NCBI GenBank assembly: GCA_022829145.1
Contig: CM040747.1
Span: forward strand, 37,898,052-37,962,051
Origin: Albula goreensis
Lineage: Eukaryota > Chordata > Actinopteri > Albuliformes > Albulidae
Direction: 5' to 3'
DNA: 64,000 bases
Shown here piece after piece: positions 44,389 through 54,588 of the stretch. The stretch's first letter is position 1. Every line of letters begins with the position of its first letter. The notes beneath the pieces were generated by a model. The model worked only from the letters and a program-made list of their open reading frames with translations, was not told the DNA's origin and made no database searches. A program made the position numbers and the translations under genes.

Positions 44389-44409
44389 GGCCGATTGCGC
44401 CACAGAGAC
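44356..44409 (-). pseudogene. Truncated tRNA-Asn(GTT)
   Basis: The minus strand reads GTCTCTGTGGCGCAATCGGC, then CAGCGCGTTCGGCTGTTAAC, CGAAAGGTTGGTGG. Acceptor 5' strand, D arm and anticodon arm (GTT) match vertebrate tRNA-Asn well, but the sequence stops after the first half of the T stem. A complete though degenerate relative is at 56225-56299. Confidence 0.75.
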
Positions 44410-44542
44410 TGCACTGCTCCCCTTTCTGTGCCCTATATTTTGCTCCTAGCTTTGTGGGGGCTGCACATTCCAAGAGCATGAAACCCTCAGTGTGGAGTGG
44501 TTCCCTCCACTGAGGGTTCCACAGCCAGGTCTGAGGAGGTTT

Positions 44543-44615
44543 GCCTGGCTAGCTCAGTTAGTAGTGCCAATGACTCTTCACCTGTGGATCATGGGTTCAG
44601 GCCCTTCTATGGGTG
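44543..44615 (+). pseudogene. tRNA-Lys(CTT)-like relic
   Basis: 73 nt starting GCCTGGCTAGCTCAGTTAGT, with CTCTTCACC in the anticodon position and GGGTTCAGGCC in the T arm, resembling tRNA-Lys(CTT). Acceptor and T-stem pairings are imperfect and the D loop is altered. It may be a pseudogene or the head of a SINE. Confidence 0.6.
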
Positions 44616-44746
44616 ATGATTTTTCTACAGTGAGATTGTGTTTTCTCCTGTTTTGAAGCAAGCTTAAAATGACAAGTTGTGGCTGGGTGTGAACGGTGCT
44701 CTCATGAGATGCCTGTCTCTGCAGAATGTCCCTCGATCCCAGCGGA

Positions 44747-44869
44747 ATGGCCATGGAGCTTTGGATTCTGGTGTTCCCTGTAATTCTCATCTGCCCAACC
44801 ACCTACCTCTTCCCAAGGAGGACTTTCTTTCATGATGTTCTGATAAGGTGGAGGACCATTATCAGATGA
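44747..44869 (+). CDS. Microprotein candidate, inverted copy (40-47 aa)
   Basis: Starts at 44747 (MAMELWILVFPVILICPTTY..., 40 aa) or in frame at 44726 (47 aa), and ends RWRTIIR plus TGA at 44867-44869. It sits behind acceptor TGTCTCTGCAG and before donor GTAAATAAG (about 44897). Compared with copy A it has two fewer residues in the membrane segment and several substitutions, but it keeps the hydrophobic stretch and the basic end. Downstream, a possible further exon at about 44962-45029 (CCTGTTACAG acceptor, GTGAGG donor) reads EAEYMIKQEEERNR in one frame. Function unknown. Confidence 0.4.
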   Translation: MAMELWILVFPVILICPTTYLFPRRTFFHDVLIRWRTIIR

Positions 44870-45402
44870 CTAAAGAAATGGAAGAAGACAAAGAGGGTAA
44901 ATAAGAGCAGGGGTTTAAGACCAGCCAATGAAAGGAGTCAGCCACCCATCCCTGTTACAGAACCCCGCCCCTTCACTGCAGATCCCAGGAGGCAGAGTAC
45001 ATGATCAAACAGGAAGAAGAGCGAAACAGGTGAGGAAATCCCTCGAAGTAGTAAAAACATGATATTAAATATCACTGAAAACGGCATTTTCAGATTTATT
45101 GAGGCACACTGTTCGAACTACTATCCATGACAGAGCTGGGTGAAGGGAGTTATATCAGTGTCTGTATTTCATATCCAGTGATTATGCACATAGATCAGAG
45201 CAGATCAAGATGTTATGAATGAAAATTATAATGTACTGCTCTTATGTACATTTACTTTAAATTTATGTGCATGCTGTTCAAATGAGTAGACCATGTTAGA
45301 TTGACAAACTGTTCATTTCTCCAAGACTTTTAGCAGTCAGAGTAGAAAGACTCTCGGACACTTCTCACCTTACACTGCTAACATTTAGGGGATAAAGCAA
45401 TG

Positions 45403-45902
45403 NNNNNNNNNNNNNNNNNNNNNNNNNNNNNNNNNNNNNNNNNNNNNNNNNNNNNNNNNNNNNNNNNNNNNNNNNNNNNNNNNNNNNNNNNNNNNNNNNN
45501 NNNNNNNNNNNNNNNNNNNNNNNNNNNNNNNNNNNNNNNNNNNNNNNNNNNNNNNNNNNNNNNNNNNNNNNNNNNNNNNNNNNNNNNNNNNNNNNNNNNN
45601 NNNNNNNNNNNNNNNNNNNNNNNNNNNNNNNNNNNNNNNNNNNNNNNNNNNNNNNNNNNNNNNNNNNNNNNNNNNNNNNNNNNNNNNNNNNNNNNNNNNN
45701 NNNNNNNNNNNNNNNNNNNNNNNNNNNNNNNNNNNNNNNNNNNNNNNNNNNNNNNNNNNNNNNNNNNNNNNNNNNNNNNNNNNNNNNNNNNNNNNNNNNN
45801 NNNNNNNNNNNNNNNNNNNNNNNNNNNNNNNNNNNNNNNNNNNNNNNNNNNNNNNNNNNNNNNNNNNNNNNNNNNNNNNNNNNNNNNNNNNNNNNNNNNN
45901 NN
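45403..45902. other. Assembly gap, 500 N
   Basis: Exactly 500 Ns, adjoining the 52-bp minisatellite that probably caused it. The true length is unknown. Confidence 0.98.
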
Positions 45903-45903
45903 A

Positions 45904-46256
45904 CCCCATAAGGATGTATTAATGTAAGAGAGTGATTCACCTCTCACCCACACGCCCCATAAGGGTGTATTAATGTAAGAGAGTGATTCACCCTCTCACC
46001 CACACGCCCCATAAGGGTGTATTAATGTAAGAGAGTAATTCACCCTCTCACCCACACGCCCCATAAGGGTATATCAATGTAAGAGAGTGATTCACCCTCT
46101 CACCCACACACCCCATAAGGGTGTATTAATGTAAGAGAGTAATTTCCCCTCTTACCCACACGCCCCATAAGGTTGTAATAATGTAAGAGAGTAATTCACC
46201 CTCTCAGCCACATGCCCCATAAGGGAGTATTAATGTAAGAGAGTAATTTACCCTCG
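45904..46256. repeat. 52-bp minisatellite
   Basis: Seven units starting CCCCATAAGG at 45904, 45955, 46007, 46059, 46111, 46163 and 46215. Each carries GTGTATTAATGTAAGAGAGT and a CTCTCACCCACACG end. The array abuts the gap and may continue in it. Confidence 0.95.
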
Positions 46257-46500
46257 AATTACATAAATGTGTCTAAGAGTAATCTGCATTTTCAAACTTC
46301 AGTGTTCTGTCAATCTCTCTCAAAATGAAGAGAGAGCCCCCATCTCTGATCAAAACTATGGACAGTTATGTAATTCTCTGTGGGGCTGTGGGACTCAGTA
46401 AGGACTGCCTCAGATACCAAAGTGTGTTCTCCACTCAGTTATTAAAGGGTAGATACATACAGATATGCAGAGGGGCTCTGTCTTCATCTAGTGGTCAGTA

Positions 46501-46520
46501 TATGTAATGGCAGCTTGTGT
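46501..46520 (+). repeat. Conserved V-downstream element (V3 copy)
   Basis: TATGTAATGGCAGCTTGTGT, preceded by CTAGTGGTCAG, about 0.37 kb beyond the V3 recombination signal. Confidence 0.7.
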
Positions 46521-46881
46521 CATGTGTTGAAGGAACGACCTCTGGACTGTCCAACAGAGGGTTCAATGGTACTCTTTCCGCAGATATGTTTTGTACAACT
46601 ACAATACATTCAAAGTATTATAATATAATACAAAATGGCATTTCACTGATTGATCGGACATATTTGAATAGTATTGTCATTCCCTCTCAATGCTTGGATA
46701 TCCTGACCGGAAATTCAGTCTCAGTGTATTTGTGAATTAGATGTATGAGAGTTTATTGAACCACTGAAGCAAAGTGTGCTGGAGCAGAACCCCTCAGTGT
46801 CCCGGGTCAGTGCCTCCCCCTCAGCACCTGCAGTAGGTCCCAGCTGCAGCAGTGCAGTCTCTGTGCAGTCTGACTGAGGGA

Positions 46882-46909
46882 GGTTTTTGTATGGCTCTCT
46901 ATCACTGTG
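46882..46909 (-). promoter_or_regulatory. V3 recombination signal, 12-RSS
   Basis: CACAGTG, spacer ATAGAGAGCCAT (one change from the others), ACAAAAACC. Confidence 0.93.
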
Positions 46910-47426
46910 TGCACACCCAGATACTGCTGATGTAGTGTTCACTCTGACAGTAGTAATCTCCTGCATCTTCAGCCTGGACTCCACTGATGGTCAGAGTGAA
47001 GTCAGTCCCAGATCCACTGCCACTGAATCGATCAGGAATCCCAGAGATACGCTGATTTACAAGCTTTATCAGGAGTTTATGAGCTTCTCCCGGCTTCTGG
47101 TTATACCAGGCCATTCTTTCACCATTACTGTCTTTATACACAGCAGTGCTGGTTCTACAGCTCAGGGTGACAGTGTCTCCTATGAGAGCAGATTTACCAG
47201 CAGGAGTCTGAGTCACAGTCACCTGTCCTGTGGATTCTGAAGAGAAGAATAAAAACACATTTATATTTAAAAACACACATTCATAACCATACTTAAATAT
47301 GTATATTTTTATGAATGTAATAATAACATATTTTATTGTTTCATAAATCTCACCCTGAATGCAGAAAGCAAGTGTCCAGATGAAGATGGTGATAAAAGTC
47401 ATTGTTGCTGTGGGTTCTGTTGCCAT
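46910..47426 (-). CDS. Ig light-chain V segment V3, intact
   Basis: Leader exon 47354-47426 (73 bp), donor GTGAG; V exon 46910-47236 (327 bp), acceptor CTTCTCTTCAG. The intron happens to be open, so leader and V exon form one uninterrupted frame. The domain starts [20 protein letters not shown] and has a longer CDR1 ([11 protein letters not shown]), FR2 with [13 protein letters not shown] (His replaces Pro, Asn replaces Gln), CDR2 LVNQRIS, intact FR3 and CDR3 [14 protein letters not shown]. The last codons read VCTQ where others have VFTQ; the extra Cys at the V end could be trimmed during joining. Octamer, TATA and RSS are all intact, so it looks usable. Confidence 0.92.
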
Positions 47427-47523
47427 GAAGGACAGCTCTCAGTCATCAAGTGTTAAACTCACAGGACTATAAACACTCCCAGAGCACTGAAGCATGTGCT
47501 GCCAAATGCAAAGTGTCTTCTCT

Positions 47524-47531
47524 ATGCAAAT
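47524..47531 (-). promoter_or_regulatory. V3 octamer
   Basis: ATTTGCAT on the coding strand, about 50 bp before TATAAA-like sequence at 47468-47473 (plus-strand TATAAA). Confidence 0.85.
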
Positions 47532-47871
47532 GGTCTTCCTGGGTACAGCAGGCACTTGTAGCCCAGCAGTGCTGTGGACTGGAGACTGTGGGCTGTGACA
47601 GAGAGAGAGTTCAACAGCAGCACCAGGACAGCAAGGAACAGATTTTTGGGATTTCACTGTCATGTCCAGGGTATATATTGCACATAACAATGCACTTTAA
47701 CTTATGCAATTATGTTCTATGATAATTTGCATATGCTAATTCTGAATATGAATTAGTAAGACAGCAGAACAACATCCAATAGGGGACATTTTAAGCACAT
47801 GTGTCTCAATCTTTAGAATGTTCTTCTTCATTCTTTCACTCTCTTTTTCAAGCTTGGCTTTTTATCACATT

Positions 47872-47930
47872 GCCTAAAACCTTTTGGCTAAAATCAGCTC
47901 GTATCAGTTTGATATTTGATTAACTCTCCT
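47872..47930 (+). pseudogene. U2 snRNA 5' fragment
   Basis: CCTTTTGGCTAAAATCA followed by TATCAGTTTGATATTTGATT matches the 5' part of U2 snRNA, with an internal loss of about 15 bases (the branch-site recognition GTAGTA region is missing). It is a dispersed snRNA pseudogene fragment. Confidence 0.55.
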
Positions 47931-48235
47931 CTTTGTGAGAAACACAGGTCACTGTACTCCACATGAAAACATTTAACCAGTAACATGTGAACTGTGATGA
48001 AGATGGACATACAGAACCCAGTGCTCACCAAAGATTATCAGAAGCACCTGGTTTTATTACTGACACAGTAGCTTTGAAAGGGATGGGAGCAGAGCAGCTC
48101 TGTGTCCTGAGTAAAAGGACTGGATCAGGGGAAAGTCTTGATGAGCTGAGTTAAGCTGCACTGATATAAACCATTAGCAGTGAGTGAGAGGCACCATTAC
48201 CTGAGTGTGGAATAAGTGAAGAGTCTTAAGACATC

Positions 48236-49435
48236 TCATGGCAAAAATAAGTCCACACTCTGTTTAGGGCTGTAAGGCTGTTTAATGACCATGCAGTATG
48301 ACTGCAGTGTAGCTAGGTTTATTCTGCTGGTGGTGTGCTCTGGGAGGTACAGGGCTGGAGCTCTGCATGTGGATGGGTGCTGGAGGGGCCCTGGGGGGCT
48401 GGGCAGTGCTGTGAGGCTGGTGTGGACTTTAAGGACGGTGACCCGTGGCACAGGGGGGCTGCACCCTGACTCGGGCTGGATTGATGGTGCGGGGGGGCTG
48501 AGTGGGTTACAGCCCAATGCTACGTCTTTTAGACTTTTGGCAAAGAGCTTCACACCCTCATGGTGTAAATGCTGCCCATCGTAGAGGTGCCATGGGCTGA
48601 TGGTGGGGTGGTGAGCCAGGTGCAGCACGTCCTCTGTCCATCTCCACATTGATGTCTCTGATCACATGGGGGGAGACGTCGGTGCGGGGCAGCAGGGTGG
48701 AGATGATCACCCGGCTATCAGGAGACTCCTGGGAGGCTCTCTCGGCTCCCCTCCTCTCTGCGCTGGCGGTGTTGTGGCGCAGGCGATGCAGGTCATTGGT
48801 CCCAGTGAGTGCTCCCAGTGTGTCCTGTTTGAGAAGCCCAGGGCCCGTGCTGTGTTACTGCAGCACATAGCCTTTACTTTTGGGCTGGGAATAGCTTTTT
48901 GGATTCAAAAAACTTCCCATTGAGTCCATGAGAAGGACCTCTTCAGCTTCTGGTGGTGTTTGTTGTTTTCTGTTGGGGGTTGTAATGCAGAGAGGGGTGT
49001 GTGTTTGGGGAAGGGTGCGAGTCTGGGAGGGAGGGGGTGTCTGCCTGTGTGCTGGGGGGGCTGTTGGACTCTGTTGATTGCGTTGTGTCAGGAGGAGTGG
49101 TTGTGTCTCTCTGGGCCAGTAGTTTGGTAGGGTGCTGTGCACAGAGTGTAGTTTGTGTCATTGGAAGGTGTGTTGTTTTGAGGGGAATGGTTTGTGTGTC
49201 AGTGTGTGTGTTTCCAGTGGTACATGAAGTACATATGAGCTCCTGAAGCTGCTCTCATAGGTGCTGTATCTCCTTGATGAAAGATCTCTCCCTGTGTTGC
49301 ATGTGCTCTTTTACAGCAGCCAGCTGGGCTCTCAGGGCCTGGTTGTCCTGCCTCAGAGTGGCAGCCTCCTCTCTTAGCTCAGCGATAGCTCGGCTGTTCT
49401 CCCTGCTAACACTACTGCTTCTGTTCTACTGTTGT
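48236..49435 (-). pseudogene. LINE ORF1 relic (coiled coil plus SGNH esterase-like)
   Basis: Reading the minus strand from 49435: a coiled coil (AIAELREEAATLRQDNQALR, LRAQLAAVKEHM), a stop, a Pro/Thr/Ser-rich linker, then SGNH-hydrolase-like blocks. These are VLLMDSMGSFLNPK (block I position), GTNDLHRLR (block III), VIISTLLPRTDVSP, and LAHHPTISPWHLYDGQHLHH ending EGVKLFAKSLKDVALG (the catalytic D..H block). This architecture is that of CR1/L2-group LINE ORF1 with an esterase domain. Stops and frameshifts occur near 49255, 48855 and 48660. No ORF2 follows, so the fragment is isolated. Confidence 0.7.
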
Positions 49436-49439
49436 ACAT

Positions 49440-49890
49440 GTGTTAAGGTGAAGGGCAAGATGAAAGGTGTGATTCTTTAGTTCTTTGGGTCCTGTTATTT
49501 GTACCTTATTGGGTTGCACAATTCATGTGCTACTTACAACATGTACATACAACACAATGGGGTCATCTTGCTTTTACATCCCAAAATTTTTTTTCGGTAA
49601 GATAACACCATTTTTTGAAAACTAAAACAAAAAAATTAAATAAAAAACACTGTTGAAATTAAAAACTGTTCGTTTTTCAGTCAAATTCAGCCAATTTACA
49701 ATGGAGAGCTAAAGCAGACATTACTGCAACCACAATATTACATGATATCATTTAATGTCATAAAACATTTTTACATGTATCACACAGTATCACAGTATAT
49801 TCCACATAGCGTGTCTCTGCAGCTGCGGGTCTCCTCTGATATCATGTCCGTGAATCATGAACAACAGATGGGCTCTCTCTCCCTCCTGTG
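49440..49890. other. No recognised gene; V4 distal flank begins
   Basis: AT-rich. From about 49742 to 50270 the sequence is the reverse complement of the flank downstream of V7 (37340-38400), showing that V4 and V7 units are inverted copies. Confidence 0.6.
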
Positions 49891-49898
49891 GTCAGTAT

Positions 49899-49920
49899 AT
49901 GTAATGGCAGCTTGTGTGAG
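49899..49920 (+). repeat. Conserved V-downstream element (V4 copy)
   Basis: TATGTAATGGCAGCTTGTGT, preceded by CCTCCTGTGGTCAGTA, about 0.46 kb beyond the V4 signal. Confidence 0.7.
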
Positions 49921-50382
49921 GTGTGATGGGGAGAGTGCTTTGGACTGCCCTGCCTGGTGAACACTGCAACTATGATTATGACATGTTATATACAACTGCT
50001 TAATAGTCAAAAATTTATCATAAAAATAGTTTTCATTAACTGGCACTTATTTGTATGTACAGTTTTGAATTTGTACAATTTTTTTAACACTGCCACTTGA
50101 ATTTCCCCCATCTGTCATTAATTGGCTTGGATATTCTGGCAATTGAATTCAATGTCAATATTTGAGTGTTATTTTTGGAGGTCAGTGAACCAATGGAGTT
50201 GTGTTTAAGTTGCAGCTACAACTGTATCAGTATAAAGAGTGTGAGAGAGTTATAACTGAACCACTGAAGCTCAGTGTGCTGGAGCAGAACCCCTCAGTGT
50301 CCCGGGTCAGTGCCTCCCCCCTCAGCACCTGCAGTAGGTCCCAGCTGCAGCAGTGCAGTCTCTGTGCAGTCTGACTGAGGGA

Positions 50383-50410
50383 GGTTTTTGTACGGCTCTC
50401 TATCACTGTG
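50383..50410 (-). promoter_or_regulatory. V4 recombination signal, 12-RSS
   Basis: CACAGTG, spacer ATAGAGAGCCGT, ACAAAAACC, abutting the V4 exon. Confidence 0.93.
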
Positions 50411-50947
50411 TGAACACATCGTTACTGCTGATCTCATGGTAACTCTGACAGTAGTAATCTCCTGCATCTTCAGCCTGGACTCCACTGATGGTCAGAGTGA
50501 AGTCAGTCCCAGATCCACTGCCACTGAATCGACCAGGAATCCCTGAGATACGCTGATTTACATACTCTATCAGGAGTTTAGGAGCTTCTCCAGGTTTCTG
50601 CTGATATCAAAACATACCTTGATCACCATCACCATATTTGTACACAGCAGGGCTGGTTCTGCAGCTCAGGGTGACAGTGTCTCCTATGAGAGCAGATTTA
50701 CCAGCAGGAGTCTGAGTCACAGTCACCTGTCCTGTGCATTCTGAAGAGAAGAATAAAAAATACATATTTCTATAATCCATCGGCACACCAGAATGTCAGT
50801 TATTTTATGCAGTTATTTCATACAGTAATTAAAATAGAAGACATCATATCTATTTGAATATGTTTTATTCTCACCCTGAATGCAGAAAGCGAGTGCCCAG
50901 ATGAAGATGGTGATAAAAGTCATTGTTGCTGTGGGTTCTGTTGCCAT
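50411..50947 (-). pseudogene. Ig light-chain V segment V4 (stop at the invariant Trp)
   Basis: Leader exon 50875-50947 intact; V exon 50411-50740 (330 bp). The only lesion seen is at the conserved tryptophan of FR2: the codon that is TGG in all the others (MAWYQQ) is TGA at 50607-50609 (reading GMF, stop, [19 protein letters not shown]). Everything else reads through: [20 protein letters not shown] CDR1, FR3 [23 protein letters not shown]3 [14 protein letters not shown]. Octamer, TATA, leader splice sites and RSS are intact. It is one substitution away from a normal V; an assembly error is possible. Confidence 0.9.
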
Positions 50948-51043
50948 GAAGGACAGCTCTCAGTCATCAAGTGTTAAACTCACAGGACTATAAACACTCC
51001 CAGAGCACTGAAGCATGTGCTGCCAATGCAAAGTGTCTTCTCT

Positions 51044-51051
51044 ATGCAAAT
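51044..51051 (-). promoter_or_regulatory. V4 octamer
   Basis: ATTTGCAT on the coding strand with TATAAA (plus strand 50989-50994) between it and the leader. Confidence 0.85.
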
Positions 51052-51199
51052 GGTCTTCCTGGGTACAGCAGGCACTTGTAGCCCAGCAGTGCTGTGGACT
51101 GGAGACTGTGGGCTGTGACAGAGAGAGAGTTCAACAGCAGCACCAGGACAGCAGCAGTGGTGTCAGTCACTCTGGTTTGACATAGAGTCACAGTTCACT

Positions 51200-51748
51200 T
51201 CACACATTAACATTTACAGAAATTACAATCATGACATTGCACGGTTGTTTAGAAGACCCTGCTGCTTAAAAGGGTATGAACTATGATTGTTTCTGCACTA
51301 GAGGTTTACAGAGACGTCATTATCTGTATCTCTGTCTGTTCAACCAACAAACTTATATGTCTCTATCTCTGTATTTGGATAGAAGACTGAAGGTGGGCGT
51401 GGTTTTTACCGGAAGTCATGTTAAATTGGGCAAATGTATTTTCTAATATTCATTGGCAATGCAATTTTTGTGCCTTCAAATAAAACTACATTTAGAGTTT
51501 CAGAAGAAACTTTGAGTTTGCATGTGATTACACTGTCCACTGTGTAATGCGATGTGTATTTTTGCATTGTCATGTGTGGTGCTGTATGATAAGGTGTAAA
51601 ACAGGTCCACCACACAGAAAGACAAATATGATAGACTATGATGACCATTCACTGCAAGGTAAAAGTGACCAGTGCATAAGTGTGGTCATGGTTCATTTAG
51701 TTGGTAAGCTACAGCATGGGTAAGTAGCATAAATCAGGTAAAGGTTTA

Positions 51749-51817
<69 letters not shown>

Positions 51818-52160
51818 AATTATTGTTATGATTATTATTCTTGCTGTTGGTAGTGATACTGGTATTTGTTTATAAAGGATATACGTTTATTATTATATCA
51901 CTATATTCATGATTATTATTTCATCATCATTGTGAATGTATAATCATCCACAGGGCATAACTAGAGTAGAAATATTACTGGTCAGTCTTGTTGTGCTTCA
52001 CCATACCTGTATTAATATATTGTCATTCTGCAACAAGTCATAACTTAGAATACCAAAGCTAACATAGCAAAACCAGAGCATCCATGTAAGAAAACCTTAG
52101 TAACCACCTATCATGCCATAGAAACTGCCCAGAAATATCCTTAGAACCACACAGAACGCC
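51200..52160. other. No recognised gene; (GAT)n microsatellite
   Basis: Contains an uninterrupted (GAT)n run of about 21 units at 51752-51815. No exon or transposon motif was recognised. Confidence 0.6.
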
Positions 52161-52915
52161 AGAAGATTTAGAACATAGAATTGGACAGAATTCACATCAT
52201 TCTGTTTCCCAGCAACAGTAGTAAGTTCAAGTGGTTTAGAATTTTCAGTATTTCAGCCTCTATGATGTCACAATAGGAATGTTCTTAAAATACAAACAGC
52301 TATAAATTAATATGTCACTTGGACTTGTCATTGATTGCAACTATATCTTACCAAAATTTACCAGTCACTTAGTATAGCAGAGAACAATATTGTGTTCCAC
52401 CACTATTTTCTTGGACAGTTACATCCTTCGGACTTGTAAGTAGATACCTCAAGCTTTTCCTCAAATGCAGTGTCTCTTTGTCATTACTGTACTTCAAAAT
52501 TAATTGATCAGTTCTGTGCCTGAATCTAACAGATAAGCAATAGAAATTACAGGAGTTTTAATGTTTTACCTTTATATAGCTAATTAACAAGCCAGCTATG
52601 TATGGTAACTCAAGTAAGAGTGTCATATCATATATGAGAATGGTCAATGTTGGTTCAAACTTGTTTTGCCTTAAGGTGCTAGTATTTCTATACTGAATTA
52701 ATTTCACTTCACACGTAATTGTGATAAAAGTAGCATTATGAAATAAAAGTTTAATTTTTAATTGTAACAGATTGCTTGAAAAAAGCCATTTGGAAATAAA
52801 ATGTATTAGTATGAAATAAAGATCAAGTAATTCATTCCTACATCACTATTGAGTAAAATTTAAACATGATCATGAAAATAGATCAGACCTAAACAGTGAC
52901 TTGGCAGATTAGGCA

Positions 52916-54440
52916 GTGACCGACAATCAGGTACACAAATCACTCAATGACGTGCTCCAAATTCTTCACAAACATGGACATGATGAACTACCCAAGGACT
53001 CACAGACACATCTCTCCACTCCACAAGTACTTGAACGCCAGGCAAGATGTAACGCCGAATACATTTATTATGGCTTAGAAACTGGCATACGCAGCACACT
53101 CCTGCAGTGCCCAGCCTCTACAGAACACGTTCCTGTCTGTATTAATATTGAAGGTGTACCGTTATTCAACTCTAGTGGTGCTCAGTTCTGGCCCATGTTG
53201 GCAAAGACTGATAGATTTGAGCCTTTCGTCGTCTGTCTTTTCGGTGGCATGACGAAAGCAGAAGCACTGGAAGACGATGTCCAAGACTTAGTGGTAGATA
53301 TTAGGAGGCTGGAGGAAAAGCACAATGGAGGAGTCATACAGGCGCATTTAAAAGACTCTATATGTGATGCTCCTAAAAAACATCATCTACCACACTGGAT
53401 ACTACAGCTATGAAAGGTGTGAAGAGGAAGGTGAATGGCTGGGAAAAGTAGTGTTCAACAGTTGGGATACATTCCCATGAGGGACAGATGAAAAGTTCAG
53501 CCAGATGGACTACAGAGTGAAACATCAGGATGGGGAGCCACCACTGATCAGAGCAGGCATCCCATGAGTCAGCTCATTTCCCCTGATTATACGCACCTTG
53601 TCTGCCTTGGAGTAGTGAGGCGCATCCTTGTGTTACTTGTGTCAGATCTCCAACACTCACAGGCTCCCTCCTAGATAGACAGCTGAACTCTCCAATGGAC
53701 TCCTTGGATTGAGGAATGCAATGCCCAGTGAGGTAGCAAGGAAGCCCAGATCACATGGACAGATGGAAAGCAGTTTATCCCGGACAGTTTCTGCCATACA
53801 CTTGACATTGTGGTGCTCCATGGGATTGTGGACCCAGAATTGGACCACCACTTCCTCTGGCTAACAGTTGGAATGTTGATCCTTCTCTCTGCAGATCGTG
53901 ATTGGAGCTGCCATATGCAGCTGAGATCCTCAATCATTTCGTGGTCAACAGCACCGAGGTCTGTGGAGACAAATTCACTGTCTACGATGTGCGTGCTTTA
54001 AAACACCTCCATGAAGATGTTGCACATTTTCATTGTCCGTTGAATGACATATCTGCTTTCCCGTTTGAGAACCATCTTCAAACCATCACAAAGCTTGAGA
54101 AGACCAGCCACAACCCTTTGGTCTAAGTAGCAAAGCGTATGGCAGAGAAGGAGTGTGCACAAAAAATATGAAACAGAAGCAAAGGCCACTGCAGCCAGTG
54201 TCAGTAAAGTGGAGGGATGGCTGCTTTGTGCTCAAGGATGACAGTGTTGCCTTCATGACTGAGAAAAGGTCAGATGGAAAACTGGTCTGCAGCGTCATTC
54301 CGGATCGTTGAACCTCCAACCTCTTTGAGAAGCCCTGCCAGTCAAAACTCCTGAACATTGCTTTTGTTGGCAGTGTCCACAGCATGGCTAAACTACAGTT
54401 ACTACAAAGCCAGAACTTGACAAGGAAAGCTGTTTACCAC
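52916..54440 (+). pseudogene. Dead transposase-like gene, copy C
   Basis: Begins MTDNQVHKSLNDVLQILHKH and runs to DSICDAPKKHHLPHWILQL, with stop at 53413. The later parts (VLHGIVDPELDHHFL, GDKFTVYDVRALKHLHED, FPFENHLQTITKL) occur in other frames. Lesions after the ICDAP block are the same as in copies A and B. Copy C additionally lacks about 12 bases around 53910 (AACCAATTTCTG in copy B), giving one extra frame change. Confidence 0.62.
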
Positions 54441-54588
54441 ATAGTGGAGGATATGCCATCTTCCCTTTATCGCATGAAACAGAGTGAATCACAGAATTAT
54501 TCTGTTTTTAAATAATTAATATTTGTTTTTTTTAGTAAGACAGTGAATGAGTAGGCAGTGGGCTGCCCTTTTGTATTTGGTTTAGACA

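Larger units (their letters stand above)
29640..45390 (+). repeat. Duplication block B
   Basis: Colinear with block A (6541-15200). It contains the LTR insertion at 29788-35114, V7, a frameshifted microprotein copy (38571-38666) with its 5' exon, the uninterrupted inverted repeat, the longest transposase copy and tRNA-like relics. A second, inverted microprotein copy lies at 44640-44890. Confidence 0.85.

Noticed and set aside
45365..45953. Open frames across 45403-45902
   Set aside because: Same reason: 500 Ns of assembly gap.
46721..46984. Repeated minus-strand frames starting [15 protein letters not shown] (also 50294, 58404, 61268, and 37131 plus)
   Set aside because: Out-of-frame readings of FR3-CDR3-RSS and the conserved 3' flank of each V segment. 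They recur only because the V units are duplicates.
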